DNA of 64,000 nt, taken from positions 1 to 64,000 of the forward strand of contig JACRBJ010000086.1 of NCBI GenBank assembly GCA_016234555.1, in the 5' to 3' direction. This document shows, one piece after another, positions 1 through 7,271 of the stretch. The notes beneath the pieces were generated by a model that made no database searches, was not told where the DNA came from, and was given only the letters and a program-made list of their open reading frames with translations. The stretch comes from Chloroflexota bacterium. GTDB taxonomy: Bacteria > Chloroflexota > Anaerolineae > Anaerolineales > Villigracilaceae. The translations under genes were made by a program, and so were the position numbers. Within the stretch, counting starts at the first letter, position 1, and each line of letters begins with the position of its first letter.

Positions 1-114
1 ACGGTCAATTCTGTGATCAAACGCAAGTTTGGTGATACCATCCGTTCTCGAAAGACACAACTTCAGAACCGCGAGCCGATTATCAAGGCCTTGGTCTACA
101 ACATTCATCGCTAG
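1..114 (+). mobile_element. Transposase C-terminal end, cut by window edge
   Basis: The first 37 codons, open from base 1 to a TAG stop at 112-114, read as the tail of a DDE transposase. The stretch with SVIKRKFGD followed by REPIIKALVYNIHR matches the usual C-terminal end of IS4/IS5/IS1182-like transposases, where a Lys/Arg-rich helix precedes a final 'vYNi' segment. The rest of the element lies left of the window, so it cannot be said whether it is intact. No clear terminal inverted repeat is visible in the roughly 100 bases after the stop. Confidence 0.6.
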
Positions 115-181
115 TTCACATTATCTTTGCAACAGAGCAGAGACAATTCACTAAACAGCTGGAATCCTCGTCAACTGCTAG

Positions 182-316
182 GAAACCTCGGCGCAGGAAC
201 AGGGAGTGCTTGGTGTGTTTTCCGGCACCATTGCCTTGCGGCTTCAAGTCAACGGTGACGCCCTTACCAATACCTCAGCTGACGGCGCTTCTGTTGTCAA
301 CCTTTCCCGCAAGTGA
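182..316 (+). pseudogene. Possible 3' remnant of an unidentified gene
   Basis: An open frame of 44 codons without a start ends at a TGA only one base before the stop of the convergent SIMPL gene. Its product has a protein-like composition (GVFSGTIALRLQVNGDALTN), unlike a random frame. It sits just after the transposase tail, so it could be the surviving 3' end of a gene interrupted by the element. I do not recognise a family. The remaining bases 115-181 show nothing. Confidence 0.25.
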
Positions 317-317
317 A

Positions 318-971
318 TCAAAACGCCGAGACGCGATACCACACTTCCACATTGACTTGGATCGTCTTGCTGTGCTGAATGTCCATGCCGAGGGACGGTT
401 GTTCCGCCATCAGTGCCACCGCACCGTGTGACCTGGAGGCAGTCTGCGGAAAAAACGCCTGTCGCATCGGTGCTTCCTGATCCGCCGTGTTTTCGATAAA
501 ATCATAAACGCCCAGCAACTTCATGCCAAACGAATCCGCAATCACCTGCGCCTTTTGTTTGGCGTTTTCGATGGCGAGGTTCAACCCGCGTGCGCGCGCC
601 GCGTCGTCATCGTATTTCCACTCCACGCGGTCGAGCGAGACATTCTTTTGCGACACGATCACATCCAGCATCTCGGCAAATTGATCCAGCTTCTCACAGC
701 GGATTTTCAACCGATACGACGTGCTGGATGACTTGACCAGAACACCGCTCGACGTTTCGACGTTGACTCCCTGTAATTTGACTGCATCCTCCTTTACCCC
801 CAGGCTGGTCAGCGCTTCGACGAGCTGGTTCACCTCTTTGGCTTTTTTCAACGCCGCATCCCCGCTGACCACCGATGACCCTTTGACGGTCACGTGCAAG
901 TCGGCGTGCGTGGCGGAAATCTCCTCGCGGTGGAATGCTGTTACTTTGATCGTATCGGGTTTGGATTCCAT
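318..971 (-). CDS. SIMPL-domain (DUF541) protein
   Basis: This 217-residue protein has the SIMPL/DUF541 fold seen in YggE-like proteins: an N-terminal strand with 'IKVTAFHREEISATHADLHV', a central helix-rich part, and the typical 'ARGLNLAIENAKQKAQVIADSFGMKLLGV' region (about residues 125-155), here quoted only in outline. YggE and BP26 are secreted; this copy has no signal peptide, so it is probably cytoplasmic. SIMPL proteins are associated with oxidative stress resistance or signalling, but their chemistry is not settled. It is the last gene of a minus-strand operon, 7 bases after the membrane protein upstream, with an A/G-rich ribosome site before ATG. Confidence 0.8.
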   Translation of the reverse strand: MESKPDTIKVTAFHREEISATHADLHVTVKGSSVVSGDAALKKAKEVNQLVEALTSLGVKEDAVKLQGVNVETSSGVLVKSSSTSYRLKIRCEKLDQFAEMLDVIVSQKNVSLDRVEWKYDDDAARARGLNLAIENAKQKAQVIADSFGMKLLGVYDFIENTADQEAPMRQAFFPQTASRSHGAVALMAEQPSLGMDIQHSKTIQVNVEVWYRVSAF

Positions 972-978
972 TTTCTTC

Positions 979-1575
979 TTATCCTTTTTGTTCAGCTGAC
1001 AGGAACTTGAACGGGCTGGATGTGTAATATATCGCCCATTCCTCGCCTTCCCGAATCATGCCTTGCAATTGTTCCTTCACCTCGAATTTTTTATCGCCCA
1101 GATTCAAGTGAAGCACGCGGACATCCTCATAGCTGCGGACACTGCTTCCGGGTGTGCGGACGCGTTTGGTTCCCCATGTGTACGCAACTTTGCCTTCTGC
1201 GTGCTTGACTTCAATTTCCGCTGGCTTGCTTGCGCGCAGGACGTAGATCGCAACAACCGCGCCAATCATCAGGAGTGCGAAGCCGATGCCTACAACTCCA
1301 GCCACTCCCAGGGCTGCCACTGGAATTAATTTCTGTATATCTGAAAGACCGCCCTTGAGCAACATGGGCAACACCACCCTTGACCCGATCAACAGGACAG
1401 GCAGGCAAACGAACAATAAAACGATGGCACCTCCAGCGCCCAAAAATACTCCCCGCTGGGATTTGTGTTCACTGACAAGAAACTTCCTCTGCTTTTCGGT
1501 CAGTTGACCAAGACGGTTTGCGTCAAGGTCCGCATCATCGAAATTCCACAATTCTTTTACCGATAAATCTGACAT
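979..1575 (-). CDS. Two-TM membrane protein, function unknown
   Basis: A 198-residue protein with a soluble N-terminal segment (about 1-40), two hydrophobic helices (about 43-70 and 85-113) and a C-terminal soluble domain rich in beta-type sequence (about 118-198). It has no signal peptide or catalytic motif that I recognise. TAGGAG lies 8 bases before the ATG, supporting this start. It is placed between a GMC oxidoreductase (11 bases upstream) and the SIMPL gene (7 bases downstream), so the three are probably co-transcribed. The C-terminal domain could be a PH-like or regulatory module, but this is a guess. Confidence 0.7.
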   Translation of the reverse strand: MSDLSVKELWNFDDADLDANRLGQLTEKQRKFLVSEHKSQRGVFLGAGGAIVLLFVCLPVLLIGSRVVLPMLLKGGLSDIQKLIPVAALGVAGVVGIGFALLMIGAVVAIYVLRASKPAEIEVKHAEGKVAYTWGTKRVRTPGSSVRSYEDVRVLHLNLGDKKFEVKEQLQGMIREGEEWAIYYTSSPFKFLSAEQKG

Positions 1576-1586
1576 GGTCTGTTCTC

Positions 1587-3218
1587 CTATTTTGGTTTTA
1601 TTTTGCTCATCGCATATTCCGCCAGCGCGGTGATCGTCAAGCTGGGATTCACCCCAGGGTTGGCGGGCATGATCGAGCCGTCGATGATGTACAAGCCTTC
1701 GTAGTTGTGGATTTGGAAATTCTCATCCACCACGCCTTCATCGGCGTTTTTGCCAATCGGCGCGCCGCCCAAAATGTGGGCGGTGGTTGGCAATCCCAGC
1801 AGGTTTTCGCCAATCGAGCCGAGTGCCACACCGTTCGTCCGCCTTGCAAACTCGCGCGTCACCTCGTGTGAGCCTTCCACCTGCGCGTGGATTTTGTAAC
1901 CGGGTTCCTCGTCCGCGACCATGCCGGTGCGGAAAAACGTGAACAGGCTGCGCCCGATGCGGAAGCGCATCCGATTGTCCGCGTGCTGCATCACCAGCAA
2001 AATCGTCACGTTGTGCGCCCAGCCCGGCAGGACCAGCGCCTTCAAAAAATCAATAGGATGTGTCAATGACCACCAGAAAAATTTCAACAGGCGCACCGGC
2101 ACACTGACATCGGTATCGATCAACGGGGCGGCGAGGTAGCGCATCAACGATGAACCATCGGGATAGCGGACAGGCTCGATGCGCGTGATTTCGTCATGGT
2201 TGTAGATGGAGGAAATGGCGACGCCTTCGGAGTAGTTGACGTCCGACTTCCGCGCCATGCTCCCCAGCAGCGCCTCGGAGTTGGTTCTGACCATCTGACC
2301 GAGTCTCCCCGACAGTTTGGGCAGCGAGCCTTTCACGTCGCGCAGGGTTAACAGCAACTTCATCGTTCCCATCACACTGGCTGAGAAAATCACATTCTTT
2401 GCGTGGACGGTTTGTGTCCGCTTGAAGAGTTTGGTGGAATCGCGGTAGGTGACGGTGTAACGGGCCCTCACCCCTTGCCCCTTATCATCCCTGATGGGGG
2501 CTCCCTCAGGGAGAGGGGTTGAGGTGAGGGGTTTGACGTCAGTCACTTCGACTTCTGCTCGCACTTCCGTCCCCATCTTCTCGGCAAAATACAAATAATT
2601 CTTCGGCAGGGTGTTCTTGGCGTTGTAACGGCACCCGACCATGCAGCCGCCGCAATGTTTGCATCCCGCCCGGTCTGGACCTTCGCCGCCGAAAAATGGA
2701 TCAGGCACGGTCACACCCGCCTCGCCGAAATACGCGCCCACGTCCGTCGCGCGGAAGGTGTGTCCCATGCCGCGTTCGTCCGCAAGTTGTTTGAGCAGTT
2801 CGTCCGCCTTCCACAGTTTGGGATTGCGCGCCGCGCCAAGCATTTTTTGCGCGGTGGCATAGTGTTCCTTGAGAACTTCACCCCATTTGATGTTTTGATT
2901 CCATGCCGGGGTGGCAAATGTCTCGTCGGTGGGGATTTCCAGTACGTTGGCATAGCCCAGGCTTCCGCCACCCAGTCCCGCCCCGTGCAAGACCATCACG
3001 CCTTTGAGGATGCTGATCTGCAAAATGCCGTGCGCGCGCAGGGCTGGGAGCCAGAGATATTTCCAAAATTGCCAGTTGGATTTGGCAAAGTCCTGGTCGG
3101 CAAAGCGTTTGCCCTTCTCGAGGACGAGCACCGAGTAACCTTTTTCAGCCAGACGCATGGCTGACACACTTCCCCCAAATCCGCTTCCGATGATGACGTA
3201 ATCGTAAACTTTGGTCAT
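1587..3218 (-). CDS. GMC-family oxidoreductase (cholesterol-oxidase-like)
   Basis: A flavoprotein of 543 residues. The N-terminus has the FAD dinucleotide motif GSGFGG after YDYVIIG, and the C-terminus has the GMC catalytic region: 'PTTAHILGG' supplies the His and 'NPGVNPSLTITAL' the Asn and FAD-contacting end. A Cys-rich motif (CKHCGGCMVGCRYNAKN, near residues 190-206) is typical of the ChoD-like branch and resembles an iron-sulfur binding site. Family members oxidise sterols or other alcohols; the substrate here is unknown. The ATG at 3218 is preferred over an upstream TTG because GGAAGG lies 7 bases before it. About 22 residues around residue 245 come from a palindromic DNA repeat inserted in frame (see 2465-2531). 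It leads the operon with the two genes downstream. Confidence 0.8.
   Translation of the reverse strand: MTKVYDYVIIGSGFGGSVSAMRLAEKGYSVLVLEKGKRFADQDFAKSNWQFWKYLWLPALRAHGILQISILKGVMVLHGAGLGGGSLGYANVLEIPTDETFATPAWNQNIKWGEVLKEHYATAQKMLGAARNPKLWKADELLKQLADERGMGHTFRATDVGAYFGEAGVTVPDPFFGGEGPDRAGCKHCGGCMVGCRYNAKNTLPKNYLYFAEKMGTEVRAEVEVTDVKPLTSTPLPEGAPIRDDKGQGVRARYTVTYRDSTKLFKRTQTVHAKNVIFSASVMGTMKLLLTLRDVKGSLPKLSGRLGQMVRTNSEALLGSMARKSDVNYSEGVAISSIYNHDEITRIEPVRYPDGSSLMRYLAAPLIDTDVSVPVRLLKFFWWSLTHPIDFLKALVLPGWAHNVTILLVMQHADNRMRFRIGRSLFTFFRTGMVADEEPGYKIHAQVEGSHEVTREFARRTNGVALGSIGENLLGLPTTAHILGGAPIGKNADEGVVDENFQIHNYEGLYIIDGSIMPANPGVNPSLTITALAEYAMSKIKPK
2465..2531. repeat. Palindromic G+C-rich repeat inside GMC gene
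   Basis: An imperfect inverted repeat starting with ccctcacccc and ending with ggtgagggg, with an internal ctccctcagggagag core. It lies wholly inside the GMC coding sequence and is read in frame as a Pro/Gly/Arg-rich stretch (TSTPLPEG...GQGVRA). The same element, in related form, occurs at 32518-32574. Such repeats are common between genes in many bacteria, and in-frame copies give low-complexity loops. Confidence 0.75.
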
Positions 3219-3263
3219 GGTTTTACCTTCCAACGTGCTTTGATGAAGTTGCGGGTGGACCTG

Positions 3264-4715
3264 CTATCGAAAAGGACATACATCCTCTGGCTTGTACGTT
3301 TGGCTTTGTGCGCCGTGATAATCGCTTCCCAGCGGGATCAAAATTTCAGGATGTTCAGCAGCGTACTGGATTGCCGTAGCGCAGCCATCGTACATTTTTT
3401 GCGTGGACTGATAGGCATCGCGGAACGCGGTTGCCATTTCCACATAGGGACGACCGTATGGATTACTGCCGAATGTTTGTTGCAGGGTGTCGTAGGTGGT
3501 ATCCGCATTTGACTCTTGTCCCTGCGCGAGGTGAAGGAGCATGATGCGGTAGTAAGCATAGGCGGCGAGACGAGGGTATTCTGTGTTGTCGGCAACAACA
3601 GTTGGTAAGGTAGGAAATGGAGTTGCCGTAGCAACCATTAGTTTCATAGCGTTCTGAAACCACATTTCAAGGGCTAATTTGCTTTCATATTCTTTACGGT
3701 CTCTGGACCACCAATCCAGTTCTTTATCGAATATAGCGTCCTGATATAACAAGAATGCCTTTTCAAAATTATGTTTTTTTACATATATATCTGCATCTTG
3801 AATGGCTTGGAACCGATATTGTGGAGGTGTATATTCGACCGTCCCAACGGTGTAATTTATTCCGTCCCACTCAAGCCTGATTGTTCGATCACGCCAGGGA
3901 ATACCCGATGAGATATCGCTTGGGTCATAAGGCACTTCATCTATGGCAACTATTTCCTTCACGCCGTCGTTGTTGGTGTCTGTGGTTTTGTAGGTTAGTA
4001 CTGTTCCTCCCAGCCAGTCGTACTTAATAGTTTCCCCTTCTGGGTTGTTTGAATAACTTATAAACTTCCCTTCGATCAGCGAACGAAATTCATTCCTATC
4101 CCATTCGAAAATTCTGATTGAGCGGAATGCGCGGCGTTCATAATTAGAGACGATAAGTTCTGGTAATCCGTTGCCATTTAAATCCACAACGTTATCCAAA
4201 GAGGGCGTATTTTGTGTTCCCTCTATTTTTAGTAGGACCATATATTTATGTTCTCTACACCCATATACGTAAAAATAACCGTTGTCTGAACGAGCTATTT
4301 CCTTTATTTCATCCCCAGTCAAATCTTGAATGGTTCCCCAGTGTTTCTTTTCGAGCTTATCTAAGGCTCCACCTGCATTGAGGTAGTTTAGAGTTGCATT
4401 ATGGTATGGTCCGCCAGAGCAATCACCATTGTAACAATATGGGAAATCAGGAATTAACTCTGGATTTTCCTTCGGGCACTCTGCCTTTGGCGCGGGCGTG
4501 ACGGTGACAATCGTCGAAGTGTCGAAGGTCGGGGTAAAGGTGGGGATTGTCGGCAGGGGCGTGATGGTTGGAGTCGATAGCGTTGGTGTGGATGTGGGGG
4601 AGAAGGTAGCAGTCGCCGTGGGGATGACCGTTTCGGTGGCGGGCGGCAATGCCGATGGGGTGCAGGCATTCAGAAGAAAGATGGCAACCAAGATGAAGAG
4701 CCAATATTTTTTCAT
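3264..4715 (-). CDS. Secreted lipoprotein with Thr/Pro linker (paralogue 1)
   Basis: A 483-residue predicted lipoprotein. The signal peptide ends in a lipobox (LLNAC, Cys at about 18), followed by a Thr/Pro/Ser-rich linker to about residue 75, and a globular part with 'DLNGNGLPELIVSN'-type segments that resemble FG-GAP/VCBS calcium-binding loops. The C-terminal 170 residues contain TPR-like helices ('AAYAYYRIMLLHLAQG') and a conserved ending GSDYHG...YKPEDVCPFR. The protein at 30296-31756 shares this layout and most C-terminal motifs, so the two are paralogues. Export and anchoring to the cell surface are inferred; no enzymatic role is visible. TATAAT on the minus strand sits 15 bases before ATG. 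Confidence 0.75.
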   Translation of the reverse strand: MKKYWLFILVAIFLLNACTPSALPPATETVIPTATATFSPTSTPTLSTPTITPLPTIPTFTPTFDTSTIVTVTPAPKAECPKENPELIPDFPYCYNGDCSGGPYHNATLNYLNAGGALDKLEKKHWGTIQDLTGDEIKEIARSDNGYFYVYGCREHKYMVLLKIEGTQNTPSLDNVVDLNGNGLPELIVSNYERRAFRSIRIFEWDRNEFRSLIEGKFISYSNNPEGETIKYDWLGGTVLTYKTTDTNNDGVKEIVAIDEVPYDPSDISSGIPWRDRTIRLEWDGINYTVGTVEYTPPQYRFQAIQDADIYVKKHNFEKAFLLYQDAIFDKELDWWSRDRKEYESKLALEMWFQNAMKLMVATATPFPTLPTVVADNTEYPRLAAYAYYRIMLLHLAQGQESNADTTYDTLQQTFGSNPYGRPYVEMATAFRDAYQSTQKMYDGCATAIQYAAEHPEILIPLGSDYHGAQSQTYKPEDVCPFR

Positions 4716-4730
4716 GGGCAGATTGGCGCG

Positions 4731-4736
4731 ATTATA
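4731..4736 (-). promoter_or_regulatory. -10 box for lipoprotein gene
   Basis: A perfect minus-strand TATAAT lies 15 bases before the ATG at 4715. No good -35 hexamer is found at the usual distance. It would give a 5' leader of only about 8 bases. Confidence 0.4.
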
Positions 4737-4799
4737 CCCAAAGTCATGTTTCGAGCGTGACTTACATCCACACCTGTGAATGGCGGCGGGTGGCGGCGG

Positions 4800-4805
4800 T
4801 ATAAT
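4800..4805 (+). promoter_or_regulatory. -10 box giving a probable leaderless ROK transcript
   Basis: TATAAT ends 6 bases before the ATG of the ROK kinase gene, so transcription would start at or next to the start codon. There is no Shine-Dalgarno sequence before the ATG, which fits leaderless translation. The -35 position is weak. Confidence 0.45.
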
Positions 4806-4811
4806 CGGGAC

Positions 4812-5750
4812 ATGCGTACGATTATTTCACTCGACATTGGCGGAACCCAGTTGCGCGCCGCCGTTTATCAGGATGACAAGCGCGAAGCTGTCACCCAAAA
4901 GCGCATCAAGACCAACGCGAACGAGCCCGACACCTTTGGACGCCTTTTGAAATTGATCGAAGACGTCATGCCGCGCGATGGCAAGGTGGATGCGATTGGC
5001 GCCTCCTGCCCCGGTCCTGTCGATCCGAAAACGGGCGTCATCATGTTCACGCCCAACATCAAGGAGTGGCGTGATTTTCCCTTTGCTGCAAAATTGATGA
5101 AGAGCTTTGGCGTTCCCACCTACGTGGACAACGACGCCAACCTTGCGGGACTGGCGGAGTGGAAGTTCGGCGCGGCTCGTGGGCATCACAACGTTTTATA
5201 TTTTACGGTTAGCACCGGCGTGGGCGGCGGCGTCATTATCAACGACCGCCTGTTGCAGGGGACGCATGGTCTCGCGGCGGAACTGGGTCACACCACCGTT
5301 CAGGCGGATGGTCCCGTCTGCGGCTGTGGTCAACGCGGACATCTGGAGTCGTTCTCGTCCGGGACTGGGATCGAGCGCTTCGTGGCTGATCAGCTCAAGG
5401 CGGGGCGTGAATCAACCCTTCGAGCGGAGAAAAAGAATTCGGCGCGCGATATCTCCGAGGCGGCGAGTCAAGGCGATGCGTTGTCCATCGAGGCATATCA
5501 AATTGCGGGGAAGTATCTGGGCATCGGCGTGGCGAACTTCCTGCACATCTTCAATCCGTCGGTGGTCGTTTTCGGCGGCGGCGTTTCGCAAAGCGGACCC
5601 CTGCTGTTCGACGCCTTTGATGTTAGTTTGAAGGAGCATGTGATTCATCCGCGTTACCTGGAAGGGCTGGTGATTGCCAGGGCGGAACTCGGCGATGACT
5701 CGGGGCTGCTTGGCGCGCGCGCGCTGGCGGAGTTGAAGTTGGACGCGTAA
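4812..5750 (+). CDS. ROK-family sugar kinase (glucokinase-like)
   Basis: A 312-residue cytoplasmic ROK protein. It opens with the phosphate-binding DIGGTQLR motif, has the sugar-binding ENDANLAG-type sequence as VDNDANLAGLAEW, the ELGH motif, and the zinc-binding motif as CGCGQRGHLE. The usual motif is CxCGxxGCxE; here His replaces the third Cys. Known relatives phosphorylate glucose, N-acetylglucosamine or N-acetylmannosamine with ATP. No DNA-binding domain is present, so it is a kinase and not a ROK repressor. The start at 4812 is chosen because the family begins directly at the DIGGT strand; an upstream in-frame ATG at 4776 would precede the -10 box. A terminator follows it. Confidence 0.85.
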   Translation: MRTIISLDIGGTQLRAAVYQDDKREAVTQKRIKTNANEPDTFGRLLKLIEDVMPRDGKVDAIGASCPGPVDPKTGVIMFTPNIKEWRDFPFAAKLMKSFGVPTYVDNDANLAGLAEWKFGAARGHHNVLYFTVSTGVGGGVIINDRLLQGTHGLAAELGHTTVQADGPVCGCGQRGHLESFSSGTGIERFVADQLKAGRESTLRAEKKNSARDISEAASQGDALSIEAYQIAGKYLGIGVANFLHIFNPSVVVFGGGVSQSGPLLFDAFDVSLKEHVIHPRYLEGLVIARAELGDDSGLLGARALAELKLDA

Positions 5751-5776
5751 TATCCTTATGAAAGCGGCGTTTCCTT

Positions 5777-5805
5777 TCCCTCACCTGGTGGGGGATTATT
5801 TTTCT
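5777..5805 (+). terminator. Rho-independent terminator after ROK gene
   Basis: A G+C-rich stem (tccctcac paired with gtggggga, one G-T pair, short loop) is followed by a T-rich run ttatttttct. It lies 26 bases after the kinase stop, before the ribosome site of the aminotransferase. Confidence 0.55.
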
Positions 5806-5846
5806 CAGGACGCTTTTCGCACCGATAAATAAATAAAGGAGAAAAC

Positions 5847-7169
5847 ATGATAATACCCAACCTACCTGGACCGAAGGCAAAGGCAATGATTGAGCGGGAT
5901 GGCAAGGTGATCTCACCTTCGTATCCGCGTGGCTATCCGTTTGTAATGGATCACGGCATGGGCAGCGAAGTATGGGACGTGGACGGCAACCGCTTTTTGG
6001 ATTTCATGGGCGGGATTGCCGTCACCTCGACGGGGTACTCGCATCCCAAAGTGGTGAAGGCAATTCAGGAGCAGGCAGAAAAGTTCATTCACATCTCGTC
6101 CGATTTCTATCACGAGAACTGGATCAAACTCGCCGAGAAGATGGATGAAATCGCCCCGTTCGAGGAGGATGCGCTCTCGTTCATGACCAACTCCGGAACA
6201 GAGGCGGTGGAGACGGCGATCAAGCTGGCGCGTTATCACACCAAGCGCTCCAACTTCATCGGCTTCACAGGCGCGTTCCACGGGCGCACGATGGGCGCAG
6301 TGACGTTCACAGCAAGCAAGGCAAAATATCACGGCGGCTTCTATCCGCTGATGAACGGCGTGACCCACGCGCCGTTCCCAAACCCATATCGCCCGACGAT
6401 ATACCGGCGCAAAGGTGAAGATGATGGCGAGGCGGTTGTGCGTTATATGGAAAGTGAAATTCTCAACCAGATTTTGCCGCCAAAAGATGTGGCAGGTATT
6501 CTGGTCGAGACGATTCAGGGCGAAGGCGGATATATTATCCCGCCCGATGGGTTCTATCCCGCGCTGCGCAAGTTATGTGACCAGTACGGCATCCTGATGA
6601 TCCTCGACGAGGTCCAATGCGGCATGGGGCGCACTGGCAAGTGGTGGGCTATCGAGCATTTTGGCGTCGAACCCGATATGATCACCTCCGCCAAAGGCAT
6701 TGCCTCCGGTATGCCGCTCGGCGCGTGTGTGGCACGCAAGTCTGTGATGGATTGGGCACCCGGCACACACGGCAACACCTACGGTGGGAACCCCGTCTCC
6801 TGCGCGGCTTCACTGGCGACAATTGACCTGATCGAAAAGGAATATTTGAAGAACGCGGCGGAGGTCGGCGCGTACGCACTTGAGGCGCTGGAGGAAATCA
6901 AGGCGCGTCATCCCAGTATCGGCGACGTGCGCGGCAAGGGCTTGATGATCGGCGTGGAATTCGTCAAGGACCGCGAGACGAAGGAACCTGCCAGCGAGCT
7001 GACCGAGAATGTGGTGGGCAAGGGCTTTGAGCGCGGACTGCTGATGCTGTCATGCGGCAAGAGCGTCATCCGTGTTGCGCCTCCGCTCTGCATCACCAAA
7101 TCTGAAATGGACGAAGGCTTGAAGATATTCGAAGAGTCGCTGACCGTGGCTGAGAAGGAAGTTAAGTAG
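5847..7169 (+). CDS. Class III PLP aminotransferase (GABA/acetylornithine type)
   Basis: A 440-residue fold-type I aminotransferase. It shows the class III signature: TNSGTEAVETAIKLAR binding the cofactor phosphate, GFTGAFHGRT, the LDEVQCGMGRTG segment with the Asp that holds the pyridine nitrogen, and the Schiff-base lysine in TSAKGIASGMPLG. The C-terminal domain (KGLMIGVEFVKD) is normal. Relatives transfer amino groups from 4-aminobutyrate, acetylornithine or other omega-amino acids to 2-oxoglutarate; the sequence alone does not fix the substrate, though length and motifs fit GabT-like enzymes. AAAGGAG lies 6 bases before ATG. No arginine or GABA pathway gene is adjacent. A strong hairpin terminator follows. 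Confidence 0.85.
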   Translation: MIIPNLPGPKAKAMIERDGKVISPSYPRGYPFVMDHGMGSEVWDVDGNRFLDFMGGIAVTSTGYSHPKVVKAIQEQAEKFIHISSDFYHENWIKLAEKMDEIAPFEEDALSFMTNSGTEAVETAIKLARYHTKRSNFIGFTGAFHGRTMGAVTFTASKAKYHGGFYPLMNGVTHAPFPNPYRPTIYRRKGEDDGEAVVRYMESEILNQILPPKDVAGILVETIQGEGGYIIPPDGFYPALRKLCDQYGILMILDEVQCGMGRTGKWWAIEHFGVEPDMITSAKGIASGMPLGACVARKSVMDWAPGTHGNTYGGNPVSCAASLATIDLIEKEYLKNAAEVGAYALEALEEIKARHPSIGDVRGKGLMIGVEFVKDRETKEPASELTENVVGKGFERGLLMLSCGKSVIRVAPPLCITKSEMDEGLKIFEESLTVAEKEVK

Positions 7170-7199
7170 TTTAGCGGGAAGTGTGATTTGAATAAAACG

Positions 7200-7231
7200 A
7201 ACGCCTCCATGGTTTCGACCACGGAGGCGTT
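7200..7231 (+). terminator. Hairpin terminator between convergent genes
   Basis: A 14-base-pair stem with one mismatch closes a stable ttcg tetraloop (aacgcctccatggt / accacggaggcgtt) followed by ttcttgctt. It separates the aminotransferase from the convergent sortase gene and may stop transcription from both sides. Confidence 0.7.
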
Positions 7232-7271
7232 TCTTGCTTATAGATGCAACGATGTGTTCAAGGTGTAGGGT

